Made by a program: the position numbers and the translations under genes
The notes under the pieces: model-generated
The model's input: the letters and a program-made list of their open reading frames with translations, nothing else
Databases searched by the model: none
What the model was told of the DNA's origin: nothing
Shown: piece by piece, positions 24,894-36,736 of the stretch
How the letters are laid out: every line of letters begins with the position of its first letter
How positions within the stretch are numbered: position 1 is the first letter of the stretch
DNA from: Sternotherus odoratus
Taxonomy: Eukaryota; Chordata; Testudines; Kinosternidae
NCBI GenBank assembly: GCA_032164245.1
Contig: JAVMKO010000003.1
Coordinates: 6,210,651 to 6,274,650, forward strand
Direction of reading: 5' to 3'
Length of the DNA stretch: 64,000 nt

Positions 24894-25994
24894 AGAAGGT
24901 GAAGTCACCATGTTGATTGTGGGCATATTGTCAGTTGAGCGGGCAGTAGCAAATCAAAGTGTAGCAATCTTGCATACTATATAGTTATTGCTGAAAACTA
25001 CAGTTTGGGAGTAACGGCAGAAGTACCCTCTGTTTTGGTTGGCTTAGCTCATTCAATGTTAGTGTGCTGTACATTCAAATTGATTAGGACTGTTGATCAT
25101 ACCACCTAGAATAACTGGCCTCTGAACAGGGACACTATTTCTGAATCTTTGTCCAGAGGGACAAACTAGTGTGGTGTGATTTTCATGCCATTATGTTGCA
25201 CACCCGTATCATAATGCCAAGTCAAGAAGTAGTGAGGCAAGTTCATAACCCATTGGTGTCCTTGTGTAGGCTCTGTAAGTTACTTGGATGCGCCTTAATT
25301 TCCTGTAAGCTGGAAGAGTCATAGGTGGCAACACTACCAGAGAATTACATAGTGCTGTTGGAATTTAGTGCTTGATACAAATAAGATTATAGGAACTCCT
25401 CCACAAGCAGTAGCAGTAGGCCCCTGGAATGGTGAACAAAAAGGAGGAGAAAAATCTAAAGGAACTGCAAATATAAAACAAAGGGAAAGTGTTCACCGAA
25501 ACCACAGGCAGCTGGGGTTTTGTCACAGCCTTCAGATGGGACTCTTTCTCTAGTTCATTTTAATAAATACCAGTATTGCCACAGCTATTGCAGTCGTCAC
25601 ACTAGAAGAGTAAAGTGCAGGGAAGTGTGGTGGGCACATATATAGTCTGTCACAACAGTAAGGAATGGCCTCGAGGAGTGTAGCAATATAAGAGCTTTAA
25701 GAGAAAAGCAGGCTGAGTTTCCACCATCACTCTCCCTCAGAATCAAGCTGAAGAGGTCTCCATAAGAGCCTGGCTGGCAGAGGCTGCTGAGGAGATGCAC
25801 TGAATCAGCGTGACCCTTGGCTGCTCCACCATGCCCCCTCCCTGGCCACCATCACCCACTTTTGAGGTGGCACTGGCCAGCATAGGGGTGTTTGGGTTCA
25901 GTCTTTAGTTTGGACTTCTCTCCAGTAGAATCTGCTAGTGACCCTGGGATATATGGATGGATTAATAAATTATAAGGCTGGGGAAAAAAACAAT

Positions 25995-26830
25995 GTGATC
26001 ACCTTGTCAGACTTTCTGCATAACATAGAGGTGATAGGACTTACTTGAATTAGTTTCTGTTTGAACTAGAGCATATCTCGACTTAGACAAACATCAGATC
26101 TTGATTTTAAAATGTCCAGTGCTGGAGAGTCCACCACAGTCCTTTGTAAGTTGTTCCAGTTGTTAGTAATGACCCCTGCTGGTCAAAATGCATACCTTCA
26201 TTTCTAGTCTAAACCTGTCCAGCTTCTCTTCCAGGCACTGGATCTTTGTACACCTTTGTCAGCCAGATGGAAGAGCCCTGTATTATCAAATTTATATTCC
26301 CCGTGTAAGTACTTATAGTCTGTGTGCAAGTCCCCCATTAACTTTCTCTTTGACAAGCTAAATAGATTGAGCTCCTTGCGTCTTCCACTCTAAGGCATGT
26401 TTTCCAATCCTCTAGTCATTCTCATGGTTCTTCTCTAAACCCTCTCCAGTTTTTCAACATCCTTATAGAATCATAGAATATCAGGGTTGAAAGGGATCTC
26501 AGGAGGTATCTAGTCCAACCCCCTGCTCAAAGCAGGACCAATCCCCAACTAAATCATCCCAACCAGGGCTTTGTCAAGCCTGACCTTAAAAACCTCTAAG
26601 GAAGGAGATTCCCCACTGCAACTTGAGACCATTACTCCTTGTTCTGTCAAGTGTCATCCTTCTTTAACTGTGAACACCAGAGCTGGACACAGTGTTCCAA
26701 TAGCTGCCATATCAGTGCCAAATACAGAGTTACTTTAACCTCTCTACTCCTACTTGATATTTCCCTGTTACCACATTCAAGGATCTCATTACCCCGTTTG
26801 GCCACAGTGTCCCTCTGGGAGCCTGTTGAG
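25995..26830 (-). mobile_element. CR1 LINE fragment, interrupted by a second CR1
   Basis: The antisense 3' UTR lies at the left (tgatcaccttgtcagactttctgc...) and ORF2 end remnants at the right (LIWQLLEHCVQLWCSQLKKD in the minus-strand frame at 26647-26928). It is split at 26464/26655 by a nested CR1. Confidence 0.8.
26465..26654 (-). mobile_element. Nested CR1 3' end
   Basis: 190-bp insertion beginning atagaatcatagaatatcagg, the antisense CR1 tail, with the gctcaaagcagg motif. Flanked by CATCCTT at 26458-26464 and 26655-26661, a 7-bp apparent target duplication. Host CR1 sequence resumes at the junction. Confidence 0.8.
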
Positions 26831-26844
26831 CAGAATCTTGATCG

Positions 26845-26925
26845 GACTATAGCTGTATTGGGTGCACTGAAGTTGGTGGAACTCCACTGATTTACACCAG
26901 CTAAATATCTGGCCCAAGGATCCCA
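26845..26925. repeat. Palindromic GGGCCAGATTCTG-family fragment
   Basis: Contains gcactgaagttggtggaactccactgatttacaccagctaaatatctggccc. Confidence 0.5.
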
Positions 26926-27837
26926 CACGTCCTTCCTCGCGGCATTGCTGTTTCTGTACTAACACCGTACGTCTTAGGGAAATGTTTGCACAGTTTGAAA
27001 TCAAACCATTTAAGGTAAAGTTCTGCAGGGTGCAGAAACCTAAAATGTCTCATATTTCTGACGACACTGCTGGTATCTTTCACTAATGACCGAAGTTGTC
27101 CTGTAATGAATGATCCTTGGTTTCCACATTATTCCACTTTTAATAGCCTATTAGTAATTTTAAAAAGGGGAAAATGATGCTGGTGCCCCCTTGTGGTAGG
27201 ATATTGAACAGGATGGATTTTTCTAATGGACAAAATCAGGCGATTGATGAAAACATCCCAGATAGAAATCAGCTACAAGAATAGTTGCATACAGTCCGGT
27301 ATATCAATTTGACTGAGACAGGGAGTGATGCAGTCCCACGTACATTTACAGTGCTAGATGAATTAATAATCATGATGATGATAAACATTTGTGCCAGGCT
27401 TTCTGGAGTGGAGACTTTTAAAAGTTCTTTCTTCAGAACACCTCAGTGCAAGAAACTAAACAAAATGATGCTTTCTAAAGTGCATTGTGCTTGATTCCTT
27501 AGCAGTGTGATGCAGATTCTGTGAGTTACTCATTGCAGGCACTGTGCGGAAATATACATTCTGCTTTCTCTACTGTTCACTCACAATTCTGACAGATTTG
27601 TTTTTCTGCTTCCCCAGAGAGGACCTGTTCTCAGTGTCTGAAATGTTCTTGCCTAAGAAAGCAAGAAAGCAAGTTCAGATGTAACATCCAGTTCCCAGTG
27701 AGAACCTGGCTTTTAGCCCTCCAGTGTTCCAACATACATTGACTGAAGCGAAAGGCAATAAATGGACTTGCCCAGGACCTCACTTTAAGTCAGCAGGTTT
27801 GCTAGGATTATCCCGCAGAATCCTTCTAATTCCCCTG

Positions 27838-27990
27838 CATTTAGAGTTAAGGATTGGGAATTTGGATTCCTGAGTTCTAGTACCAGGTCTACCACTGATG
27901 ACTTGTGGGATCTCAGGCATGTTACTATGTCTACCCTGACTCTGTGTCTCATTTGACTGGTCTGTAAAATGAGTATAGTAGTAATATACC
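27838..27990 (+). repeat. MIR-like CORE-SINE
   Basis: Order ggattcctgagttctagtaccaggtctaccactgatgac...tctgtctc-like core...tctgtaaaatgagtatagtagtaata. Confidence 0.6.
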
Positions 27991-28234
27991 CATGCACATA
28001 CAAAATTGCCAGTGTTTGATCCAGCCTAGAATCTTGGCTATGACAGTAGCCAGGACAAGTTGCTTCAGAGGTAGGAGCTAGAAACCCTGCAATGGGTCAT
28101 TATGGAATAACTTGTCTCCCAGGAAAATTTCCTCCCAACCCCAATAGATAGATGTTGGCTCATGGCTTGAGCAGGAGGGGTTTATATTCCATCCAAAACC
28201 CTCAGTTCTATTTTGAACCTTTACTATTATAACT

Positions 28235-29276
28235 CTATTATAACAGTGAGGTGGCAAAATTTGCAGGTGGTACAAATTGGGGTAGTTAAATGCAAAGCAG
28301 ACTGCACAGAGTTACAAAGTGATCTCACAAAACTGGTGATTGGACAACAAAATGGCAGATGAAATTCAGTGTTGATTAATGCAAAGTAATCCACATTGGA
28401 AAACATAATCCCAACTATATATATTAAATGATGGGGTCTAAATTAGCTGTTACCACTCAAGAAGGAGATCTTGGAGTCATTGTGGATAGTTCTTTGAAAA
28501 CATCTACCCAGTGTGCAGCGGCAGTCAAAAAAATGAACAGAATGTTGGGAATCATTAGGAAAGGGATAGATAAAAAGACAGAAAATATCATATTGCATTT
28601 ATATAAATCCATGGTACACCCATATCTTGAATACGTGTGAACATCTGGTTGCCCATCTGAAAAAAGAGATATTGGAATTGGTAAAGGTACAGAAAAGGGC
28701 AACAAAAATTATTAATGGTATGAAACAGCTTCCATATGTGGAGAGATTGATAAGAAGGGGACTTTTCAGCATGGAAAAGAGACGACTAAGGGGGGAGATG
28801 TTAGAGATCTATAAAATCATGACTGCTGAGGAGAAAGTAAATAAGGAAGTGTTATGTACTCTTTCTTGGAACACAAGAGCCAGGGGTCACCAAATGAAAT
28901 TAATAGGCAGCAGGTTTAAAACATGCAAAAGGAAATATTTCTTCACACAACACACAGTCAACCTGTGGAACTCTTTGCCAGAGGATGTTATGAAGGCCGA
29001 GACTATAACAGGGTTCAAAAAAGAGCTGGAGTTCATGGAGGATAGGTCCATCAATGGCTATTAGCAAGGATGGGCAGGGATACAAAACCATGCACTGAAA
29101 TGTCCCTACCCTCTGTTTGCCAGAAGCTGGGAATGGGCAACAGGGGATAAATCACATCACGATTCCCTGTTCTGCTCATTCCCTCTGAAGCATCTGACAC
29201 AGGCCTCTATCAGAAGACAGGATACTGAGCTAGATAGACCATTGATCTGACCCAGTATGGCCGTTCTTATGGTCTT
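28235..29276 (+). mobile_element. CR1 LINE: ORF2 C-terminus plus 3' UTR
   Basis: Frames 28428-28640 and 28627-29064 carry CR1 ORF2 C-terminal motifs ([44 protein letters not shown]), interrupted by a frame change. The 3' UTR ends gatctgacccagtatggccgttcttatg. The longest and best-preserved LINE fragment in the window; still non-functional. Same subfamily as the minus-strand copy at 62627. Confidence 0.9.
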
Positions 29277-29467
29277 ATCTTCTAAAGGACCAGTCTTTTT
29301 ATTGAATCCTGCTGAGACCTTGGCCTTAGTCTCATGGCAGTAGGTTTCATGAGCTGACTGTGTGCTGCATGAAAAAGTATTTCATTTTATCAGTGTTGTT
29401 GTCAGTGTTGTGAGGCTTAGTACGTTTGTCTGGTAGGATAAGTGCTTGGCCATACATTCTTCCATGG

Positions 29468-29660
29468 CTTGATTCTGCTTCACTTGGAGTTACACCAGTC
29501 TTATACTGGTGTAACTCCATTTGCCTCCCCACAGTTACTGCTGCACTACACCAGTTTAAGGTCCTTATCCTGAACCATTAAAGTCAATGGGAGCTTTGCT
29601 GATGACTTCAATGGGCATACAATAAAGCCCTGCATCAGAGGAGAATTGGGTCCAAAGTGT
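29468..29660. repeat. Palindromic GGGCCAGATTCTG-family repeat, compound
   Basis: Contains cttggagttacaccagtcttatactggtgtaactcca (hairpin) and two further arms with gtcaatgggagc. Confidence 0.5.
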
Positions 29661-30404
29661 CAGCACTTGTCAATCTGCTTAGAAAAGAAAAATGTGATCA
29701 TTAAAACTTCCTGGCAGCTTAATATTAAAAAGAAAGACGATCCGCTTTTAGGAGCCTTTGAGGGATTTCACATTCATCTGGGAGCTCAGTCCTGAAGAAT
29801 TCCGAGTCTATTTTAAAATATCCACCCCTACACCCACCTCCCTGATCTGCAAACTCTGCGTCATTGCCGTTGACCTGGGCTTTGGCAAATCTTCTTTTCC
29901 AGATGTACACACTATGGAAATGAGCTGGAATTTGCCTTGAAATATCTCCCTGATCCTAGTGGAATTATGTGCCTCGGGGGAGGAAACGCCAGGGGCTCTG
30001 TGAATGGAACCCAAAAGTGGCTCTTAACTTGTTTTAGAGCTTGGTCTTCAAATCTCTGGGGGCCAGCTCTGTATTTTCCACATTAGTCAAAGTAACTGTC
30101 TTGGTGGCCATTTTATTCGTGAGTTAATGGTGTTATCCAGAATAGAGCCACACCTGCAAGTATTGCCACCTTTAAGAGGTTTCTAAATGTATCATCAGCC
30201 ACCTTCAGATTTTTATATCAATAGTGACTTGTTTGGCTTGGGCTTAGAGGTTCAGTCCTGAAAGGCGCAGTTCGTTCACTGAGGTGCTGGGTGCCCATTC
30301 CTCCTATTGCCTGTATGTGGACTTTTGTGTCAAGTTTAGCACCTGAGAATTAAGACACTCCAAATCAGTGGCCGCTTTTTTACAAAACAGTGCCAAGCTG
30401 GTTC

Positions 30405-30480
30405 TGTGCCTCAGCTTCCCCTGCTGTACAATGGGGATAATGGTGTTTTGATTACCTTTTGTAAAATGCTCTGAAATCAA
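30405..30480 (+). repeat. MIR-like 3' core fragment
   Basis: ctgtgcctcagcttcccctgctgtacaatggggataatgg...tgtaaaatgctctgaaatc. Confidence 0.6.
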
Positions 30481-30679
30481 CTGCAACCCCTAAATCGACT
30501 ACAACCCTAAAATTCCTCCTTTCCTGCAAACTTTCAACCCTTGTGGCATGAATTCATTTGAATGACTGCACATACTTATAGAGCTGCTCCTTTTCAGCAG
30601 GACAAATGGAACGTTAAGACATTAGAGGTGAAATCCAGGTCTCATTGAAGTCAGTAGCAAAATTGCTCTTGACTTCACT

Positions 30680-31360
30680 GAGGCCTTGCAACCCAACGGG
30701 ACCCGACTACCGGTTTGGGTCGGGTGTTAAAACAACCTGGCACTCACAGGCTCAGGTAGCCTCTGGCCAGCTGGGCACTCCTACCAGCTGCTGCCACCAG
30801 AGGGCGATGTGTGTGCTTCAGAGGGAGCGTGCTGACGCGTCGCCGCGCCGCTCACTCCCCGGCACATGCGGTGTGGTGGGGCAGCCAGCAGGAGCAAGGC
30901 ACGCAGCCATCGCTGCAACAAATCCACTGGCAGGAGGCGCCTGGGCACGGATCGTCAACATGGGGAGCAGGGAGACCCCACCACGCAGAGCCCAAGGATT
31001 GAGGCTCTGTCGGTGGCATTGACACAGGTTCAGGAGAAGCGGTCTGGGGGAGGGGACGGGATTGGTGCACCGGTGCCGGGCTGAACCAGGGAATGGCTGG
31101 CCAGCCGGCCCAAGGTTGGGCAGGGCTGGGTGATAATTAGCCTCAGCAGCTCTGTGGAGGAAACAAAGTAAAGAAAATAGTGTCCGGGATGGTGGCTAGA
31201 CTTTGGCAACCCAACCCAAACCCAGAGCTCTGACTCCAAGTGTCCGGTTTGGGTCAGGTCTGAAGACAACCTGACGTGCGAGGCCTCAGGGCAGGTTCAG
31301 ATTGGCTCGGCTCTGGTTGGGGTCAGGTGGACTTTGAAATCAGGCCCGAGCAGACTTCAA
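30680..31360. other. GC-rich block of unknown nature
   Basis: CpG-richer than its surroundings, with gacccgactaccggtttgggtcgggt at the left and tccggtttgggtcaggtctgaagacaacctgac at the right, suggesting one repeat family at both ends. Overlapping open frames on both strands show no recognisable protein. It lies 400 bp upstream of the MSRA exon. Confidence 0.35.
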
Positions 31361-31756
31361 GCCAGGATTTCACCCCAGGACTGTAGCTCCGCCTTAAGGA
31401 ATTTGTTGTCAATAGAACTAATCAGCGCTCGGGCATCTCTACGTGGTGCAACAGTGTGTGCTAGAGGGATGTGATTTCTAAAGCACATGAATATGTTGCA
31501 TTTTAAGTGGTGCAGACATTCGAGGGGAGGGTCTCCGAGCCCAGGCTCCAGCCCGAGCCAGAACATCTACTCCGCAATCAAACAGCCCCATAGCTACATG
31601 GTAAAATCAAGGCTGTTCTGTTACTGTTGTACAAGTGCCTGTAAAAATCTAGGGCATCTCTTGAATAAGATTTCCTAATGTTGGTTTATCATCAGGTTTA
31701 TTTCTCAGACAGAAGCAAACAAACCTCTAATGGAATTCTGTACCATGTCTTGACAG

Positions 31757-31921
31757 GTATTGACAGAGAGAGGTTTTGCCACAATCACAACAGAAATCCG
31801 CGAGGCTCCGGAGTTCTATTACGCTGAAGATTACCATCAACAGTATCTAAGCAAGAACCCCAATGGCTATTGTGGACTTGGGGGCACTGGGGTATCCTGT
31901 CCTGATAGTATTAAAAAATAA
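31757..31921 (+). CDS. MSRA: Peptide-methionine (S)-S-oxide reductase A, terminal exon
   Basis: MsrA reduces methionine-S-sulfoxide in proteins and free Met, with thioredoxin regenerating it. This exon encodes the last 54 residues. It starts after acceptor ...cttgacag in phase 0 (first residues VLTERGF) and ends TAA at 31919-31921. Visible family landmarks are [16 protein letters not shown] and the Gly-rich tail [13 protein letters not shown], whose two cysteines are the resolving pair; the catalytic Cys of GCFWG is in an upstream exon outside the window. The C-terminus reads PDSIKK where, from memory, mammals have PVGIKK. Identity to vertebrate MSRA is so high over this stretch that the call is secure. 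The frame is intact, so this is the gene rather than a processed copy: intron sequence with a splice acceptor lies directly upstream. Confidence 0.96.
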   Translation, partial: VLTERGFATITTEIREAPEFYYAEDYHQQYLSKNPNGYCGLGGTGVSCPDSIKK

Positions 31922-32007
31922 TCTATGCGCCTACTACTGCACCAACATCATATTATATTTTTGCTAGAAACATAAAGTAAAGCAACTTAATGTGTTGTTT
32001 GATGATT

Positions 32008-33124
32008 ACTCCCAGGGGAATTCTTTGCCAAAAAATTAAAAATTCTTTGCACAATATTTTACAATTCTGCAAAATTCTGCATATTTTAGTTGTCGAAAGA
32101 ACACAATATAATCATGCCAGTTACAATTATGTTGGTAATTTATTTCAAAATACCTGTCAGCAAGTATGTCTGTAACAATACAGACAACAAAAAGATTCAG
32201 GAAATGTTTTTTGACAAATAGATTCCTTACTAGGCATATTAATAAAGAACTTGATGTATCTTTGTTGACAGTTATATTCTGGTTCAGTGAAATTAAATAT
32301 TTCATTTAAAAAGAGTCATTATACAAATGTATGTTACACAAATTATTGTAATGACCTGGCCTAAGAGGATGCTAGCATCCTTAAGGACTGTTTTGTGTCT
32401 GTCTGTCTGTCATGTCTTGTCTAAGTTCAAGCTTCTATGTATATTATAAGGGTTTTGGGTCACACCACTGTAGTGGGAATGGGGTTGGTGAGTTTAGTTA
32501 TAGTATAGTGGGTGATTAGCATGAGGAAGAGAGACTGAGGCTAGAATGTGGGTGTCGGGGCGAGTGCGTGTGTACTTGCGGGGTGTGGGGGTTTGTGTGG
32601 GTTGGGTCGTGTACATCGTTTGCCAGCCAACACCCCTTCATCTCCGGACGTAGTATGCACGCCCCCATGCCAGGTGCAGGCGGGAGTGCTGGGGGGATGT
32701 GGGGACAGGTGGGAGCGGAGGAGGGCCGCTTCAGGCTGGCAGGGAATATAAGAGGGAGGGCAGCTCCACCAGAGTCAGACGCACGCGGAGTGGAGTTTAA
32801 GTGAAGAGTGCTCATGTACGTATGAAGACAAACACTCTCTACCCTCAGTCTCTCTTCCACATCCTAACCACCCACTGTACTTCAACTACGCTCCGCTAGC
32901 TCCCTAACCCCCTCCTGCTACGGTGGTATGATGCAAAACTGTACAATTCACATAGAAGACGTTGCATGTGTACATAACTAATACATTTCAAACATGGAAA
33001 ACTGGAAAAAGGAAGCATTTTGGTGGCAATCGCAAATTCTGTATGACAAAAATCGAATTGTGCGGAGAACATTAATTCTGCCCAAATTCTGCATTGCTCA
33101 GTGGTGCAGAATTCCAACAGGAGT
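32008..33124. mobile_element. 1.1-kb TIR element downstream of MSRA
   Basis: Left end ACTCCCAGGGGAATTCT and right end AGAATTCCAACAGGAGT are inverted repeats at both extremities. The outer parts are AT-rich with repeated aaattctgca phrases. The middle, about 32440-32930, is abruptly GC-rich with a TATA-like gggaatataagaggg at about 32742, possibly a nested insertion. No transposase frame is seen; superfamily not assigned. Confidence 0.6.
32241..32246 (+). terminator. Candidate MSRA poly(A) signal AATAAA
   Basis: First canonical AATAAA after the MSRA stop, about 320 bp downstream. It lies inside the transposon-like element starting at 32008. A weaker CATAAA lies at about 31970, before the element. 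Actual usage cannot be told from sequence. Confidence 0.4.
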
Positions 33125-33504
33125 ATGTGACGTTACCCTTTGGTGTTATCTGGACCGGTGATCTAGGCCTTTCCAATTCTTGACTCTGGAACCAGCCTTA
33201 CTCTGCCCTGCTGTGAGAACCCCCACTCCTGGACCGTTCACACACAGCCTCTGGCATGTCAGCTGCTCCCAGCTACTTGCAAACGAATGACACTAGCCAA
33301 TACCTCCAGTCCCAGACACAACCCTGGGAACCTCCTTCTTGCAGTATTCAGTTATGGCTGCTGGACTCTGCAAGCTTATATGTTTGTCAATTTAATAAAG
33401 AAATTAATATGTACCAGGCTTGTTCTCCCAAGGGGAGTCTCTGACCCACTGCAAACCAAATGCACTGCTTCAGGTACAATAAAATAACAGGTTTATTAAT
33501 AAAA

Positions 33505-33592
33505 AAGCGAGGAATACTTGTAGCACCTTAGAGACTAACCAGTTTATTTCATCATAAACTTTCGTGGACTATAGCCCACTTCATCGCAGTCC
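33505..33592 (-). mobile_element. Penelope-like fragment with degenerate hammerhead core
   Basis: On the minus strand: gatgaagtgggctatagtccacgaaag, then ggttagtctctaaggtgctac. This is the same order of blocks as the element at 3967 (box, hairpin, GAAA, ggtgcca-type end), more diverged and without the palindrome. Confidence 0.55.
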
Positions 33593-34809
33593 CAGATGAT
33601 GAAGGGTCTACAGATTCGTTTGTTGCTGACTAAGCCAGTGTCCATTGTTCCTGTGTAGCTGGGCTGGGTTTGTCCCATCCATACCCTGATGAGGTGTGAA
33701 CTGTTTCTCTGTTCTTGAAGAGTTTTTGCAATGGGCTTGCTTTAAAGCATGAGGCTACATTTTCAGCCTCATAACTATATGCATGAAATTACAACCTATA
33801 ACTCACTATAACATTACTGTAATTATTACTACAACATCACTATAACAACCATGCTCAGCGCATCTTGAGCCTTCCAAAGACGCCCAACATGACAAACTTT
33901 GCATTGGATACCCCACAGGCTTTTTATAAAGATGAACATGGGGGTGTAGGGTGTTCCCCCAAGGTACAGAGCATCACAGAGGATATGATGTACCTGCAGC
34001 ACTATTGCACAGACATTTGTGCTCCAAAGATGGTACAGCATTTAGTATATTGAGTGTGTAGCATTGCTTGATTTCACAGTTGCCAAAGGTCAAAGTTGTT
34101 TCTAAAATTGTGCTTGGTACCATGGCTGGAAATGCAATTGCCCAATTTGTTCACTTAAATAGGTATACATGCAACCTTGTGGTTGTTCATTTCAAGAGAA
34201 AGATTTTTGAAAGTTTGGCCCGGTGTTTTGTAATAGGAGTAAGTAGGAGGTCTGACTGACTTACCAGCTGCTTTTTGTAGCTAATGTTTATGTTTATTAT
34301 CTTGATCTGATGAACTTGTTAGACTTAAGCGTGAAAATCCAGAGCTTTGATTTTTAGAAAGTATTCTAGGGGTTATTTTAACAATGGTATCCACCCTTTG
34401 ATGTCTTTGGTGGGGATAAGGAATTCAATCTCTCTCAGTTCCACATTCTCAGCAATATATATTATTACCTGTAGTGCCTATTTCCTGAAACAATTTTAGT
34501 AAAAAAATGTTTTATCATGTAAGGGTTTTTTTTCCTACTGAGCCAAAAAGTGTGTGAGTACAAAAAGATTCAGTTTGGCTTCCAGCACTATGATAAAGCA
34601 CTTCACGGGTGTTTTGTGAACTGAAATATATGCCAGGTTAGATCTGAAAAAATGTAGCAAATATAATAAAAGGCTGCAGCTTGCTAATGAAAAAAAAACC
34701 CGGTGTTCCATCGGTGTTATTGTGTATGATTCTACAGTGGAGTCGATTTCAGGATGGCTTTAAAAGCTAGTGAATTGTAGAATTATTACTGACATTTTTG
34801 ATACCACAA

Positions 34810-35035
34810 TAGCACCTAGGTGCCCAGAACCTTCTTGTGCTTGGTGCTGTACAAATACACAGTAAGAGACAGTCCCAGCCCTGATGAGTTTGCAATCTAA
34901 ATAAGGCAGAGCTAGTGTGGGAGAAGGAAAGCGTCATTATCCCCATTTTGCGGATGGGGATTTAGGACACAGAGAGAAGTGATTTGCCCAGGGTCCCACA
35001 GAGAGGGTCTGTGCCAGAACTGGAGTCAGCAGCTA
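34810..35035 (-). repeat. MIR-like CORE-SINE
   Basis: Antisense: gtgctgtacaaatacacagtaagagacagtcccagccctgatgag...cattatccccattttgcggatggggatttagg...gtgatttgcccagggtccc. Confidence 0.7.
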
Positions 35036-35689
35036 GGAACGCCTTTCCCATGGTTCTGCGCTCATCCCAGTCCAGTTTCAAAAGCAAGAGGACACTTCTT
35101 TTGTTTGTCATCGCATTTCTGCTGGGGCGGGGGTGTAAAAGAGACGGCTCCTGGGATGATTGTAATGTGCAGCTCTTTCTGGAGATGCTCCCATATGCTC
35201 CTGCATCCTGCTTGGAATTTCCAGTTGCTATAGTAACAGAATGCATTTTGTTACATAGCACACCATTGAATTGTTTTGTTGTTCACTGTCAAGGAAACTG
35301 GCACTTTCCTCTGATTTTCTGGGCGTGGGGTGAAATGGAAGCAACGGGGAGAAGAAAAAGGAAAGTTCTATTTTCCTTTCTGATTCTTTGTCTTTTACCC
35401 CAGTGTAACTCCATAAAGCCAGTGGAATTCCTCCTGGTCTGCACCTGTGTACGAGAAGAGAGCCAGGTCCTGATGCTCTGATCCATGTCATGTTGGGATG
35501 CAGATTTCTTTACTGGGGGTGATGATTTCATTTGTGATCCTCAAGGGTAAAAACAAAAACCATTGACATGATTTGGAGCCTTGCTCATTGCTGGCCCATG
35601 TCGTCAGACACTCTTAACACTGGTACCCCATCCTCCTGCCTCACTTTCCTCCTACTGTTTTTCACTCTTTTTTTTTCACCCTTTGAAAT

Positions 35690-35775
35690 AAGACTCTAAT
35701 ATCTTTGGGGCTGGGACTGTGTCTCCATATGTGATTGTCCAACTCTGAGCATGGCAGGGCTCAGCTCTCTGATAT
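35690..35775 (+). repeat. CORE-SINE tail fragment
   Basis: ctttggggctgggactgtgtctccatatgtgattg...agcatggcaggg matches the 3' tail type seen at 45465 and 61880. Confidence 0.45.
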
Positions 35776-35804
35776 CAGCTGCTGCGATAGAAATAAGGGG
35801 TCAC

Positions 35805-35990
35805 ATTCTCCAGATGATGTAAATCAGCATTGTTCCATTGATGTTACACAAGCTGAGGATCTAACCCAAAATTATTGAGCTCCACTGAATTCACTGTGGA
35901 CTTACCCGCAGGGTGAATTTTAGCCCTGCAACTTTCCAGCTGCTGTTGAAGGTACAAGATGGAAATTGGGCTAAATTCTTCGCTGGTGGA
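35805..35990. repeat. Palindromic GGGCCAGATTCTG-family repeats
   Basis: Two arms containing tccattgatgttacac and gagctccactgaattcactgtgg. Confidence 0.4.
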
Positions 35991-36736
35991 ACTTCACTGA
36001 ACTCAGCTCAATGAAGGGACACTAGGGATGGCTTTGGCCATATAAGCTGTGTTTAGCCTGAAGTTCAACAAGGGGAAGATGGTTGGCTGTTCGGACATCT
36101 CCATGGCCATGTTTCTCATTGAGCACTTACCCTACCAATGAGTTTCCACTTCCCGCAGAGACGACATAGAAGGTGTAGCAAGGGAAGAGAAAGTCCTTCC
36201 AAGGTTTGAAAGAATGAATCAGCTCGTCTCATGGGCAAAGAAACAAACCGTTGCAGGGAAGGCAGAACTGGGAACTTACACAGAGAGACAAAATGGTACA
36301 AGAATGAGGAAAAGCTACAACATCCATTGCTAGAGATGGACCTGAACCAGATCAAAAGAGTCAAACACACCAAGACCTAGCTGGAACTGAGATCCAGAGC
36401 CAGAAGTGAATTTCTAACCTGTTCCATCCCTATGAGAGTTTGGGAAATTTCCCACTTGGTTGCCAACCCTACAGCTCAGGTCTAGCTGTCCCTGGTCCTG
36501 CTGAAAACTCTTCGATTCCCCCCCGGACAGGCATAGCATCCCATTGTGATGTCACCGCCAGTGAATAGATTGTGTGAGGTCACATGCAGATGATGAGGAC
36601 TATTGTGGTCACCTCTCGGCAGAGGGAATTGTTGCCTTTGGCTAGACTATGATGTGGGGAGGTTGCCCCTCGGTATCAGCCGCAGCCTCGCCTCTTTGAA
36701 CATGAACAAGGAGCATCAAGTTAGAATGGGATTAAA

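Larger units (their letters stand above)
1..31756 (+). other. MSRA: MSRA terminal intron (3' part)
   Basis: Everything upstream of the last MSRA exon is read as the end of its final intron, ending in the acceptor ...cttgacag just before 31757. I found no other MSRA exon: neither the catalytic GCFWG region nor the conserved segment preceding the last exon. MSRA introns are very long in other vertebrates. Recognisable repeats are listed separately. The stretches 1-1260, 2260-3460, 4320-6160, 7620-9130, 9800-13040, 14240-15440, 16260-17780, 22880-23100, 23880-24570, 24900-25990, 26930-27830 and 30000-30400 hold nothing I can name beyond low-level decayed repeats. Confidence 0.7.
31922..36736. 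other. MSRA-PRSS55 spacer
   Basis: 4.8 kb between the MSRA stop and the PRSS55 start codon, including the MSRA 3' UTR and the PRSS55 promoter. Named repeats are listed separately. No TATA box is obvious upstream of PRSS55; a CRE-like TGATGTCA lies at 36547-36554, about 185 bp before the ATG, which may be coincidental. 33130-34060 looks like decayed LTR-type sequence with a caggtttattaataa phrase; 36010-36540 shows nothing I recognise. Confidence 0.6.

Noticed and set aside
28627..29064. 145-codon frame that could be taken for a gene
   Set aside because: CR1 ORF2 C-terminal remnant; the preceding 28428-28640 part is in another frame and the family recurs at 51700, 53235 and 62627.
30680..31360. 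CpG island or promoter in front of the MSRA last exon
   Set aside because: Only moderately CpG-rich, with similar gggtcgggt-type phrases at both ends suggesting a repeat; no exon or transcription evidence.
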